In this document: piece after piece, positions 41,428 to 49,550 of the stretch | How positions within the stretch are numbered: position 1 is the stretch's first letter | How the letters are laid out: each line of letters starts with the position of its first letter | Assembly (NCBI GenBank): GCA_965224415.1 | Contig: CBDCZB010000004.1 | Location: forward strand, 496,001-560,000 | Direction of reading: 5' to 3' | Length of the DNA stretch: 64,000 nt | Source: DAOUJI01 sp965224415 | GTDB taxonomy: Bacteria > Chloroflexota > Dehalococcoidia > Lucifugimonadales > JAGWBF01 | The notes under the pieces: model-generated | Seen by the model: only the letters and a program-made list of their open reading frames with translations | The model's database searches: none | What the model was told of the DNA's origin: nothing | Made by a program: the position numbers and the translations under genes

Positions 41428-42270
41428 TTAGAAGCTCGGCTTGGTGGAATAAGGGGTCAATTGGAGTTCGTGGGTCCAGCAGGACTTGTCTTGAGTGTGC
41501 AGATAGTAGAAAGCCTCGGCGATATTGACGGGATTCATAATCAACTCAGGATGCTGCTGGACTCTGGGGAGGGCTCGTGTCCCCGGAGAATCGATGGTGC
41601 CGTCGATTATCACATTGGCGACATGCACACCGTACTCGGAATACTCCTCCGTCAACGTTTGCGCCAACGTGCGCATCAACACCCTCGGATAGTATAGCGA
41701 CTGCCCGGTGTACCGCTTTTTCCCCCGCAGCGACGACGAGTTGTTGGAAATCAGAATAGAGCCCTCTCCTCGCTCCCGCATTGCGGTCAACACCTCCTGG
41801 GCGACCAGGAAGGGTCCGCTGCTGGAGATGTGCTGGGCGGTCTCGAAAATCTCGTAGGGAATGTATTCCAGCAGTTCTTTTTCCGGCGGAAGGTCGCGCC
41901 CCTCCAGGTAGCCCGCGTTATAGACCAGGACGTTTGGGTCGCCAGCCTGTTCTCTAATCTGGGCGAACGCGTTCGATATGGAATCCCGAGATGCGAGGTC
42001 CAGCTCGACGATCATGCTTTCGCCGCCCTGCTCCCGGATCGCTGCCTCCAACGGAGCCGCGTTGGCAGCGCTGCGGGTGGTCAGCACGGTTAAGAAGCCC
42101 TCTTTCGCAAACTTCTGGGAGATGGCTCCCCCAACGCCCCAGCGCACGCCGACTGGCAATTCACTGTCGTCTATGGCTCTGCCGTGAGCCAAATGGGTGT
42201 TGCGACCGTCTGCCTGCCACTTGGATGTCGCCCCTATCACGACGGCTACCGGTTTTCGGGATGCGTTCAT
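41428..42270 (-). CDS. Atypical SDR-family protein
   Basis: 280 residues. The Rossmann motif is split: VAVVIGATSK, about 28 extra residues (WQADGRNTHLAHGR...), then GVGGAISQKFAKEGFLTVLTTRS. NVLVYNAGYLEG replaces NNAG. The serine region ILISNNSSSLRGKKRYTG is present, but the usual YxxxK appears as SLYYPRVLMR with no lysine in place. So the cofactor loop and catalytic site are both unusual; it may be a non-catalytic or divergent reductase. Same strand and 49 bp from the LLM oxidoreductase gene. Confidence 0.78.
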   Translation of the reverse strand: MNASRKPVAVVIGATSKWQADGRNTHLAHGRAIDDSELPVGVRWGVGGAISQKFAKEGFLTVLTTRSAANAAPLEAAIREQGGESMIVELDLASRDSISNAFAQIREQAGDPNVLVYNAGYLEGRDLPPEKELLEYIPYEIFETAQHISSSGPFLVAQEVLTAMRERGEGSILISNNSSSLRGKKRYTGQSLYYPRVLMRTLAQTLTEEYSEYGVHVANVIIDGTIDSPGTRALPRVQQHPELIMNPVNIAEAFYYLHTQDKSCWTHELQLTPYSTKPSF

Positions 42271-42447
42271 ATCAGATTCCTTTCGTGGGGATGTCGACTG
42301 GCCGCCGCCGAAAGTTGAACCTGCTGGCGTCAGTCATTCCATCTAGGGGGCATGATACCACGGGAGGTCTGGCCGGCGGATTTCACGACCAACGGTTGCC
42401 GAGCTATTAGCCAGCGCAAGTAATAGCGGGCCTGAATGTATTGTGCT

Positions 42448-44127
42448 GAGCCTGTCTCACAAGTCTGGGTTGGCGTTGAGTATGGGTCAGGTGTACGTTT
42501 GAAGCGACATCAAGGTGGGAGATATTGAGATGCCGCTTCGACCGATGGGCCGAGAGCAGATGTGGATGTTGCCGCCGACGCTTGACGAGTTGTTGCCGCT
42601 GGACCATCCGGCGCGGTTCGTCGCCGAGTTTGTTGACGCTTTGGACCGGGAGGACTGGGCGGAGCTTGGGGTGAAGATAGAAGGTGACTCGATGGGAGCG
42701 CCAGCCTACCATCCACGTGCGCTGTTGAGCGTGTGGCTGTACGGCTTCATGACCGGGGTGCGCTCGTGCCGGAAGCTGGAGGCTGCCTGCCGGGACCAGA
42801 TACCGTATCTGTGGCTGACAGGGTGGCAGCATCCGGACCACAACACCCTGTGGAGGTTCTACAGAGGGCATCGTCAGGCTATGAGGAAGCTGTTCGAGCG
42901 TACCGTGCGTACGGCAGTGACGATGAAGTTGGTGGATCTGGCGGTTCAGGCGGTGGATGGTACTAAGGTGGTCGCCAACGCGTCGCTGAACAGGAGCTAC
43001 GACGCCGAGGGACTTCGAGGGCTATTGGAGCGGCTGGAGAGTGCGATAGCCGACCTTGAGGCTCAGAACGAAGCGGGAGAAGACACTGCTGTTGCCCATC
43101 TGCCTGAGGAGTTGGCCGACAAGGAGGTCTTGAGAGAGCAGGTGAGGCAGGCGATGGACGATCTCACGAGTCAGAAGCGCCACAAGCGCATCAACCTGAC
43201 CGACCCAGACGCCAGGCTGATGAAGGGTAGGCAAGGCATCGTGGCTGGCTACAACGCCCAGGCTATGGTCTCACCCACAGAGGCGGATGGGGGAGCGACC
43301 GGCATGTTGGTCACCGCCGTGGACGTGGTGGATGCGGCCAATGACAATGCCCTGCTGGTTCCGATGATGGAGCAGGCCGAAGAGACGACCGGTACAAGAG
43401 CGCAGATGACGTTGGCCGACGCCGGATACTTCGCCGCAAGTCACCTGGCGGAGTGCGACCGTCGAGGTCAGCAGGTGGTGGTGTCAGAGGCACGACAACG
43501 GTTCCTCAAAGACCCATATCACAAGGACCAATTCACCTACAACGAGCCGAGCGACAGCTTTACGTGTCCGCAGGGACAGACGCTCAAGTTCGTTCGTATA
43601 CAGCACGCGACCGGAGTCCCGTTGCGTCTGTACCGGGCTGCAGGTGCTGTCTGTCAGGCATGCCCGGCCTTCAGAGCTTGTACCAGGGCCAAGGAGATTG
43701 GGCGAAGCTTAGCCATAGGGCCGCACGATGAAGTGCTACGTCGCCATCGCTCCTGGATGTCCACCTCAGTAGCTCAAGAGGCTTACAGGCTGAGAAAGCA
43801 ACTGGTCGAGCCTGTCTTCGGAATCATCAAGGAGCAACAGGGGGCACGTAGGTTCCTGCTGCGCGGCCTCGTCAACGTGGCGGCCGAGTGGACTATGTTG
43901 GCCACCGCCTTCAACCTGCGTACTCTCTGTCGGGTGTGGCGCTCCAGCCCCTTCATCGGTCTATTTAATGGCCCGGAGCCTCGTCCCGTCTCCTGACCTG
44001 CAGTGATGACAGCAGCTGACCCATCGCTCCGTCGCCTGTACTACCCGCTCAGGTCAGGGCCTTTCAGCGAACCCTCCGACCTCTATCCGATCCCCCTATC
44101 CGCAATTCCCACTTCTGGGACAGGCTC
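42448..44127 (+). mobile_element. IS1182-family insertion sequence, complete
   Basis: 17-bp terminal inverted repeats: GAGCCTGTCTCACAAGT at 42448-42464, and reverse-complemented GAGCCTGTCCCAGAAGT at 44111-44127 (15 of 17 match). Flanking direct repeat TGCT at 42444-42447 and 44128-44131 is a 4-bp target duplication. Encodes one intact transposase. Confidence 0.9.
42530..43996 (+). CDS. IS1182-family transposase (DDE)
   Basis: 488 residues from ATG 42530 (GGTGGGAG upstream; a GTG five codons earlier is possible). DUF772 N-terminus: LPLDHPARFVAEFVDAL, YHPRALLSVWLYGFMTGVRSCRKLEAAC and DHNTLWRFYRGHR. DDE residues lie in VQAVDGTKVVANASL, LADAGYFAASHLAEC and the C-terminal LVEPVFGIIKEQQGARRFLLRG. 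A Cys cluster (CPQGQ..., CQACPAFRACT) is typical of the family. Intact, probably active. Confidence 0.93.
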   Translation: MPLRPMGREQMWMLPPTLDELLPLDHPARFVAEFVDALDREDWAELGVKIEGDSMGAPAYHPRALLSVWLYGFMTGVRSCRKLEAACRDQIPYLWLTGWQHPDHNTLWRFYRGHRQAMRKLFERTVRTAVTMKLVDLAVQAVDGTKVVANASLNRSYDAEGLRGLLERLESAIADLEAQNEAGEDTAVAHLPEELADKEVLREQVRQAMDDLTSQKRHKRINLTDPDARLMKGRQGIVAGYNAQAMVSPTEADGGATGMLVTAVDVVDAANDNALLVPMMEQAEETTGTRAQMTLADAGYFAASHLAECDRRGQQVVVSEARQRFLKDPYHKDQFTYNEPSDSFTCPQGQTLKFVRIQHATGVPLRLYRAAGAVCQACPAFRACTRAKEIGRSLAIGPHDEVLRRHRSWMSTSVAQEAYRLRKQLVEPVFGIIKEQQGARRFLLRGLVNVAAEWTMLATAFNLRTLCRVWRSSPFIGLFNGPEPRPVS

Positions 44128-44253
44128 TGCTGCGAACATTTTAGTTGGGGTGTTTCGGGAGTCCGGAGAGCGCGTCCAAAATTGGATTGCTCTTGGATAC
44201 AGAACAGCTACCCCTTAACGGAAACTGAACTGGCAGTGTGATTATAGCCGTTC

Positions 44254-44694
44254 TCAGTCGTTCTCGAGCCGCTTGCCCATGCTCACGACATCATCCATGG
44301 AATATCCGATTGTCTTGTAGAAAGTAACCACGCCGATGTTTGAGCTTCTGACCTGGAGATTGATTTTGGGACAGCCCATATTTCTCAGATGTGCTTCGGC
44401 TTCGTCCATCAAACGGCGTCCGAAGCCTCGTTTCCGATACTCGATGGCAACCGCCAGATAGTTGATCCAACCACGATGACCATCGTAGCCAGCCATCACA
44501 GTCGCTACCAATCTAGAATGGAGTGATCCCACAAGAAACATTTCCCGTTGGATGCGTAGCTTACGGTATATATCTTTTGCAGGGTCGTTCCGGGCCACCA
44601 CCAGTCCACACTCCCGCCACAACGCTTCTACGGCACTCTGGTCAGATTCCCGGTAAGCCCGAATCTCCAGCTCCGTCTTGTCCTCTTTCTCCAT
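44254..44694 (-). CDS. GNAT family N-acetyltransferase
   Basis: 146 residues from ATG 44694; the frame also opens upstream with a TTG. Resembles YpeA-type enzymes: IRAYRESDQSAVEALWRECGLV, GSLHSRLVATVMAGYDGHRGWINYLAVAIEYRKRGFGRRLMDEAEAHLRNMGC, with the acetyl-CoA loop RKRGFGRRL, then LQVRSSNIGVVTFYKTIGYSMDDVVSMGKRL. Acetylates an amine; substrate unknown. Confidence 0.9.
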   Translation of the reverse strand: MEKEDKTELEIRAYRESDQSAVEALWRECGLVVARNDPAKDIYRKLRIQREMFLVGSLHSRLVATVMAGYDGHRGWINYLAVAIEYRKRGFGRRLMDEAEAHLRNMGCPKINLQVRSSNIGVVTFYKTIGYSMDDVVSMGKRLEND

Positions 44695-44887
44695 ACAGTT
44701 TTGTTCTCTTTTGGCTATTTCCGTCAACGGCGCAAGTGAACTCTGTGTCCAAATGTGAAACGTGCAGACTCCGAAAGTAACCCCGTTTCTGAACGGGCTA
44801 CAACGAAGCTTCTAAAGACTACAGCCTGCTCTAGGCCAGCCGTACTTTGTTAACTTCATTGTAAATGGCTTGGGAAAACTGACCCAC

Positions 44888-45862
44888 CTACCCCACGGGG
44901 GGGAGGCCGGCCTGTTCGCGGACCATGCTGAGGTATTCGACCATGCCCGACTCCATGGTGTACTTGGCGCGGAAGCCCAGGTCCTCAATGATGCGGCGGT
45001 TGCTCATCAGCTGCAGAGGGTCCTTCATCGGCTCTTGGGAGACCGTGATTTGGGCGTCGGGCAGCAGGTCGCGGACGTGGGCCGTCAACTCGCCCATCAG
45101 CCTGCGTTCAGAACGCATGTTGAAGACCCTGTGGGCCGGGTCGGGGAACGTCAAGGCCAGGTACCACACCTCGGCGGCGTCCGCGGCGTAAATCCAGTCG
45201 GTGGGGGTGTCGTCGGCGGGCATCTCTATAGGCTCGCCTAAGGCGGCAAGCTCGGGCTGCACCAGAAAGTGGGGCGTTTCGGGTATGGGCGTCAGATGGC
45301 TGGCGTATGACCCCCTCCATCCTCGACCCAGGCCGAATACACTCGTAGGCCTGACGGCCACGTAGTCCAGGCCGTGGGCCACGCGGTACTCCTCGGCAAT
45401 CTTCTCACCCCAATGCTTGCAGGCCGAGTAGAGACCCTTGGGCTGGGGCGGCACGTCCTCGTCAACCTCTTCCAACGGATTGGGGTTGCCCCGGTAGACG
45501 GCGGCAGAACTTGCGTAGACCACCCGCTTCACGCCATGGATGCGGCAGGCCTCGAATACGTTGGCCGTGCCCATGCACTGCACCCTGAGGTAGGGCACCA
45601 TCTTCTCTTCTACGGCGCCACCGAGGATGGCGGCCAGGTGGACCACCCGGTCGATGTCGTAGCGGTCCATAGCAAGCAGAAGTTCGTGGGGTTCCAGGAT
45701 GTCTCCTTGGACGACGGTGACCTCGTCCCTTATTTCCGAGATGTTGGACAACCTGGGATACATGTCGAACAGGACCAGTCCCTTCTCGCCCTTTTCCCGC
45801 ACCATGTGGTGGGCCAGGTAGGAGCCCAGGAATCCCGTTCCGCCGGTGATCATTACAGCCAT
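44888..45862 (-). CDS. NAD-dependent epimerase/dehydratase (extended SDR)
   Basis: 324 residues. ITGGTGFLGSYLAHHMV (TGGxGFxG), VVHLAAILGG, VVYASSAAVYRG (catalytic Ser/Thr region), YSACKHWGEKIAEEY (YxxxK) and VRPTSVFGLGRG. Sugar-nucleotide epimerase or dehydratase-like; substrate unknown. AGGTGG precedes ATG 45862, overlapping the stop of the amidohydrolase gene 8 bp upstream, so both are co-translated. A broken copy of its 3' end lies at 39196. Confidence 0.9.
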   Translation of the reverse strand: MAVMITGGTGFLGSYLAHHMVREKGEKGLVLFDMYPRLSNISEIRDEVTVVQGDILEPHELLLAMDRYDIDRVVHLAAILGGAVEEKMVPYLRVQCMGTANVFEACRIHGVKRVVYASSAAVYRGNPNPLEEVDEDVPPQPKGLYSACKHWGEKIAEEYRVAHGLDYVAVRPTSVFGLGRGWRGSYASHLTPIPETPHFLVQPELAALGEPIEMPADDTPTDWIYAADAAEVWYLALTFPDPAHRVFNMRSERRLMGELTAHVRDLLPDAQITVSQEPMKDPLQLMSNRRIIEDLGFRAKYTMESGMVEYLSMVREQAGLPPVG

Positions 45863-45870
45863 AAGTCCAC

Positions 45871-47001
45871 CTATTCAACACCGTAATATTGGGCGCAGTT
45901 GTCCCAGAGAATCATCCGCTTGTCTTCGTCGCTGATGGGCAGAGTCAGGAAGCTTTGGACCGCTTCCGGGAACTTGGAGTCGGGGTGGGGGTAGTCGGTG
46001 GAGAAGACCAGCCCCTTGTTGCCCATGTAATCGATGGTGTACTTCACCGGCTCCTCGTCGGGTTCCACCGAAACAAAGCACTGCCGCTTGAAGTATTCGC
46101 TGGGGGCCATCTTCAGTTCGGGAGCATGGACGTCGCCAAGCCGCTCCCAGTGCTCGTCCAGCCTCCAGAAGAGGAAGGGCACCCACGAGCAGTTGCCCTC
46201 CAGGAAGGCCACTTTCATGTTGGGGTGACGCTCCAGGATGCCTCCGCCAGTGAAGCTGGCCACGGCGAGCATCTGCTCCGCCGGGTGGCTGAAGGTGTGC
46301 CGAAGCATTCCGTTTTCGCCGAACTGCTTCCCGACAAAGGGCAGCGCAGCCCCGGCTCCCTCGTGGAATCCCAGCGGGACCCGCAACTCCTCGATGGCGT
46401 CCCACAGGGGTTCGTAGTAGGGGTCGTACCAGTTCCGGTCGTTCACCAGGTTGGGACGCAGGAAAACTGCTTTGAACCCAAGTTCGTTGGCGCAGCGCTG
46501 TGTCTCCAAAACCGCGTCGTTGACATCGAAGGGAGAGATCATACCGGCGCCCAGCAAGCGGGAGGGGTCCTTCTGGCAGAAGTCGTAGAGCCAGTTGTTG
46601 TAGGCCCGGGCGATGGCCGCAGCCAGCCTCGGCTCCAGGTCGGGCACGGTGAGGGCGAACAGCCCCCGGGAGGGGTAGAGGACGGCTACGTCGATTCCCT
46701 CCTGGGCCATGCCGTCCAGCTGCACTTCCGGCGTCCAACCCTTCTCCTCGAAAGGCCTGTACCTGTCTTCGTTCTTTACGAAGTCAGTGGAGCCTCGACG
46801 TTGGTAGGTGTCCCGGTAGACCTCCTGGGTCCTTCCCCACACTTTCCCGTCCGGGCCAACCATCTGGAGGTCGGCAATCTTGTCGGTCTTGCCCACAGGG
46901 GCCTGGCTCTTGAACTCCGGGTCGATGTACCGCTGCCACAAGTCGGGCGGCTCCAGCACGTGCATGTCGCTGTCCAGGACTTTGAAGCCGTCTCTTACCA
47001 T
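45871..47001 (-). CDS. Amidohydrolase family protein (ACMSD-like)
   Basis: 376 residues. FKVLDSDMHVLEPPDLWQRYIDPEF (D-x-H metal motif), IDVAVLYPSRGLFALT, LPFVGKQF, the barrel-end GNCSWVPFLFWRLDEHWE, and FSTDYPHPDSKFPEA (last acidic ligand). This subfamily is common in aromatic-degradation clusters and in SAR202-like genomes; decarboxylase or hydrolase activity cannot be told apart here. TGGAG precedes ATG 47001. Confidence 0.9.
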   Translation of the reverse strand: MVRDGFKVLDSDMHVLEPPDLWQRYIDPEFKSQAPVGKTDKIADLQMVGPDGKVWGRTQEVYRDTYQRRGSTDFVKNEDRYRPFEEKGWTPEVQLDGMAQEGIDVAVLYPSRGLFALTVPDLEPRLAAAIARAYNNWLYDFCQKDPSRLLGAGMISPFDVNDAVLETQRCANELGFKAVFLRPNLVNDRNWYDPYYEPLWDAIEELRVPLGFHEGAGAALPFVGKQFGENGMLRHTFSHPAEQMLAVASFTGGGILERHPNMKVAFLEGNCSWVPFLFWRLDEHWERLGDVHAPELKMAPSEYFKRQCFVSVEPDEEPVKYTIDYMGNKGLVFSTDYPHPDSKFPEAVQSFLTLPISDEDKRMILWDNCAQYYGVE

Positions 47002-47110
47002 GTTTCACTCCAGCCTTAAGGTTGGGACATTATACCCAAGGGCGTACCCACAATCCACACGAGCGGCCCTGCGGCATCATTCCCGGCGGCGCCTCTGGTC
47101 GCGTTCCTGG

Positions 47111-47192
47111 CCCCCTCATCCTAACCTTCTCCCGCCAGGGGAGAAGGGACGTTACTCCCTCGCCCTTGACGGGAGAGGGCTGGGGTGAGGGT
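47111..47192. repeat. Full CCCTCA-type dispersed palindromic repeat
   Basis: Lies in the 232-bp gap between the amidohydrolase and HIBADH genes. Begins CCCTCATCCTAACC and ends with the reverse-complement form GGCTGGGGTGAGGG; inside are two smaller hairpins (CTTCTCCC/GGGAGAAG and CCCTCGCCC/GGGAGAGGG). Half-copies are at 14409-14444 and 50041-50074. Confidence 0.7.
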
Positions 47193-47233
47193 GAAGAGTC
47201 GACGTCCCTGACGCAAGCGACCGGCTTCAGCGG

Positions 47234-48184
47234 TTATTCAACATCGGGATGCGTGGAGATGAACCGGGCCGACTTCTGGGGGTCCACCTGCGGAGCCCTG
47301 ACCTCGACGCCGGAAGCCTCTTCCTGGAGCTTGAAGATGATAGTGCTATCCAGGTGTCCCCAACCCCGGTTCATTGCTTCCATCGCCCGTTGGAGACCCA
47401 GGTTGGCGATGGGCATGGGAACGTTGAACTCGCGTCCAAGCTCTGTAGCCAACGTAATGTCCTTGAAGGACAGTTCCAGGGCGAAGGTCGCGTCGTATTG
47501 GTCCCTGAACACCTTGGAGGGTAGGTTCTCGTGAAGGTAGCTCATGCGGCCCAAGGCGCCCCTTCTGACACATTCCCACAGGGCCTCGGCATCCACCCCG
47601 GCTTTCACGCCCAGGGTCAGACCTTCCGCAATGGCCATTCGGATCCCGTGGCTGGTCATGTTGTGCACCAGCTTGGCTATGGCCCCGGCGCCAACCTCTC
47701 CGGCGTAGAACACCTTGTCTCCCATGGCGTCGTACATGGGCTTTATCTTGTCGAATATCTCCCTGGGTCCCCCAACCATGATGGCCAGGTTCCCAGACGC
47801 GGCGCCCGATTTCCCGCCGCTGACCGGCGCGTCCATTACGTAGGCGCCCTTCTCCCGGAACTTGGGCTCGATCTCACGGATCAGTGTAGGCCTGCTGGTG
47901 GACATGTCGACGTAGACGCAGCCCGGCTTGATTCCTTCCAGCACGCCGTTGGCGCCCAGGGCAACGGCCTCCACTTCCTTGGGGCCGGGCAGCGACGTGA
48001 AGACCACGTCGCACCGCTCCGCAACGTCGGCGGGGGAGTCTCCCAGGCGCGCGCCTCGCTCGAGATAGGGTCTGGTGGCGCCTTCCCGGAGGTCGTGTAC
48101 AACCATGTTGTAGCCGGCTTGTTGCAGGTTTGCAGCCATGCCGGAACCCATGTTGCCAAGTCCTATGTAGCCTACGTTTTCCAT
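47234..48184 (-). CDS. NAD(P)-dependent beta-hydroxyacid dehydrogenase (HIBADH family)
   Basis: 316 residues. VGYIGLGNMGSGMAANLQQAGYNMVVHDLRE, YVMDAPVSGGKSGAASGNLAIMVGG and GEVGAGAIAKLVHNMTSHG, with the catalytic lysine in AIAKLVHN. The second strand ends in aspartate (HDLR), favouring NAD. Paralog of the gene at 7304 but only distantly similar. AAGGAGG before ATG 48184. Probably co-transcribed with the zinc dehydrogenase upstream, 56 bp away. Confidence 0.9.
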   Translation of the reverse strand: MENVGYIGLGNMGSGMAANLQQAGYNMVVHDLREGATRPYLERGARLGDSPADVAERCDVVFTSLPGPKEVEAVALGANGVLEGIKPGCVYVDMSTSRPTLIREIEPKFREKGAYVMDAPVSGGKSGAASGNLAIMVGGPREIFDKIKPMYDAMGDKVFYAGEVGAGAIAKLVHNMTSHGIRMAIAEGLTLGVKAGVDAEALWECVRRGALGRMSYLHENLPSKVFRDQYDATFALELSFKDITLATELGREFNVPMPIANLGLQRAMEAMNRGWGHLDSTIIFKLQEEASGVEVRAPQVDPQKSARFISTHPDVE

Positions 48185-48240
48185 CTCGTCCTCCTTATTC
48201 CGATGATAAATCGTACGGGGCCGTAATCCCGACGCCAGGT

Positions 48241-49278
48241 CTAGGGATTCAGGACCAACTTGCCGAAGAAGTTGAGGCCTTCCATCGCTTCGTGGGCCTC
48301 CGACGCCTTCTCCAACGGGAAGACCTGGTGAATTGCAGGCTTGATCTTCCCCTTGTTCAGCATGTGGGTTATCTCCCGCATGTCTTTGTGGGAGCCCATA
48401 AAGAGGCCGAAGACGGTAATCGCCTTGGTGAACATCATGCCCAGATGGAGTTCAGCCCTGTATCCAGTGGTCACACCGCAATTGCCGTACCGTCCACCCC
48501 TCTTGAGAGAAGCGAACGCCGCCGGGAAGAATTCGGCGCCCACGTGGTCCACCACCACATCCACTCCCTCTCCATTGGTCAACTCCTTGACCCGCTCGGC
48601 GATGTCCTCTTCCTTGTAGTTGATAACCGCGTCAGCGCCGAGTTCCCGTGCCTTGGCCGCCTTTTCCTCGGAGCTGGTCGTTGCTATCACCCTGGCGCCG
48701 ATGACGTCCTTGGCCACCTGGATGGCGGCGGCTCCCACACCCGCTGAAGCCGACAGCGCGAGGACCGTCTCCCACGGTTGCAGCTGGGCGTGGCGAACAA
48801 TCATGTTCCACACGGGAAGGTAGGTGGTTGGAACAGCGGCGGCATCATCGTATGTTACGGCGTCGGCGATGGGGACTGCGTTTTCCTGGGGGACCGTTAC
48901 GTACTCCGCGTAGCTTCCATCGCTCTGGGAGCCGAGCATGGTCGAGCGGCTGCACAGGTCATCCTTGCCCGTCAAGCAGTAAGAGCAGTGGCCGCAGCTG
49001 ATTCGTGGGTTAATGATCACCCGGTCTCCTGGTTTCAGCCCAGTTACTCCCGTGCCGACCTCAGCCACATCCCCGGAGGAGTCTCCGCCCAGCACCAGAG
49101 GCGGGGGAAACTCCTTCCGCATCCCGCGAACGCCCGCCCTGGTGTACACGTCCAGCCTGTTGAGAGACGCCGCCTTTACTCTTACCGTCACGAAGTTGGG
49201 TTGAATAGCCGGGTCCGGCCGTTCGCCGTATATGAGAGCTTCTGGGCCGCCGTGGGACTCGATGTAGACTGCTTTCAT
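48241..49278 (-). CDS. Zinc-binding alcohol dehydrogenase family protein (MDR)
   Basis: 345 residues. GroES-like domain with the structural zinc cluster CGHCSYCLTGKDDLC and GGDSSGDVAEVG; Rossmann domain ALSASAGVGAAAIQVAKDVIGARVIATTSSEEKAAKARELGADAVINY. The position of the usual catalytic cysteine is occupied by residues around SLNRLDVYTRAG, as in quinone-reductase-like MDRs, so catalysis may be zinc-independent. AGGAGG precedes ATG 49278. Confidence 0.9.
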   Translation of the reverse strand: MKAVYIESHGGPEALIYGERPDPAIQPNFVTVRVKAASLNRLDVYTRAGVRGMRKEFPPPLVLGGDSSGDVAEVGTGVTGLKPGDRVIINPRISCGHCSYCLTGKDDLCSRSTMLGSQSDGSYAEYVTVPQENAVPIADAVTYDDAAAVPTTYLPVWNMIVRHAQLQPWETVLALSASAGVGAAAIQVAKDVIGARVIATTSSEEKAAKARELGADAVINYKEEDIAERVKELTNGEGVDVVVDHVGAEFFPAAFASLKRGGRYGNCGVTTGYRAELHLGMMFTKAITVFGLFMGSHKDMREITHMLNKGKIKPAIHQVFPLEKASEAHEAMEGLNFFGKLVLNP

Positions 49279-49334
49279 CCCAGCCTCCTTGCGACGATGT
49301 TTCTAATCATTTCACTGGCCGCGCCGGCTGCCGC

Positions 49335-49547
49335 CTATTCCCCTTCCTGAAGAGTCATATGGCAGTTGGTGCACAGGAAGACAAGGGCCAGAGCTTCTTC
49401 ATGGCTGGCCATCTGGCCGCAATGGGGCATGTCCAAGTCGGACTTCCAGGGTTGATGGAACCTGCCGCCGCACATCTGGCAACCCGCTTGATGGCAGTCG
49501 TCCAGGACTCCGTGGCAAACGACGCATATATCTCCCGAGTCTGCCAA
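49335..49547 (-). CDS. Small cysteine/histidine-rich zinc-binding protein
   Basis: 70 residues with nine Cys and seven His: ICVVCHGVLDDCHQAGCQMCGGRFHQPW, then MPHCGQMASHEEALALVFLCTNC. Spacing CxxC...CxxC(GG)xxH suggests one or two zinc-ribbon or treble-clef fingers. TTG start at 49547. Its AGGGAGG ribosome binding site overlaps the end of the CCA-adding enzyme gene just upstream (3-bp gap), so it is probably coupled to it. Not a family I can name. Confidence 0.68.
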   Translation of the reverse strand: MADSGDICVVCHGVLDDCHQAGCQMCGGRFHQPWKSDLDMPHCGQMASHEEALALVFLCTNCHMTLQEGE

Positions 49548-49550
49548 AGG

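Noticed and set aside
45889..47019. 376-residue open frame on the plus strand
   Set aside because: Mirror of the amidohydrolase gene; no family features and no ribosome binding site.
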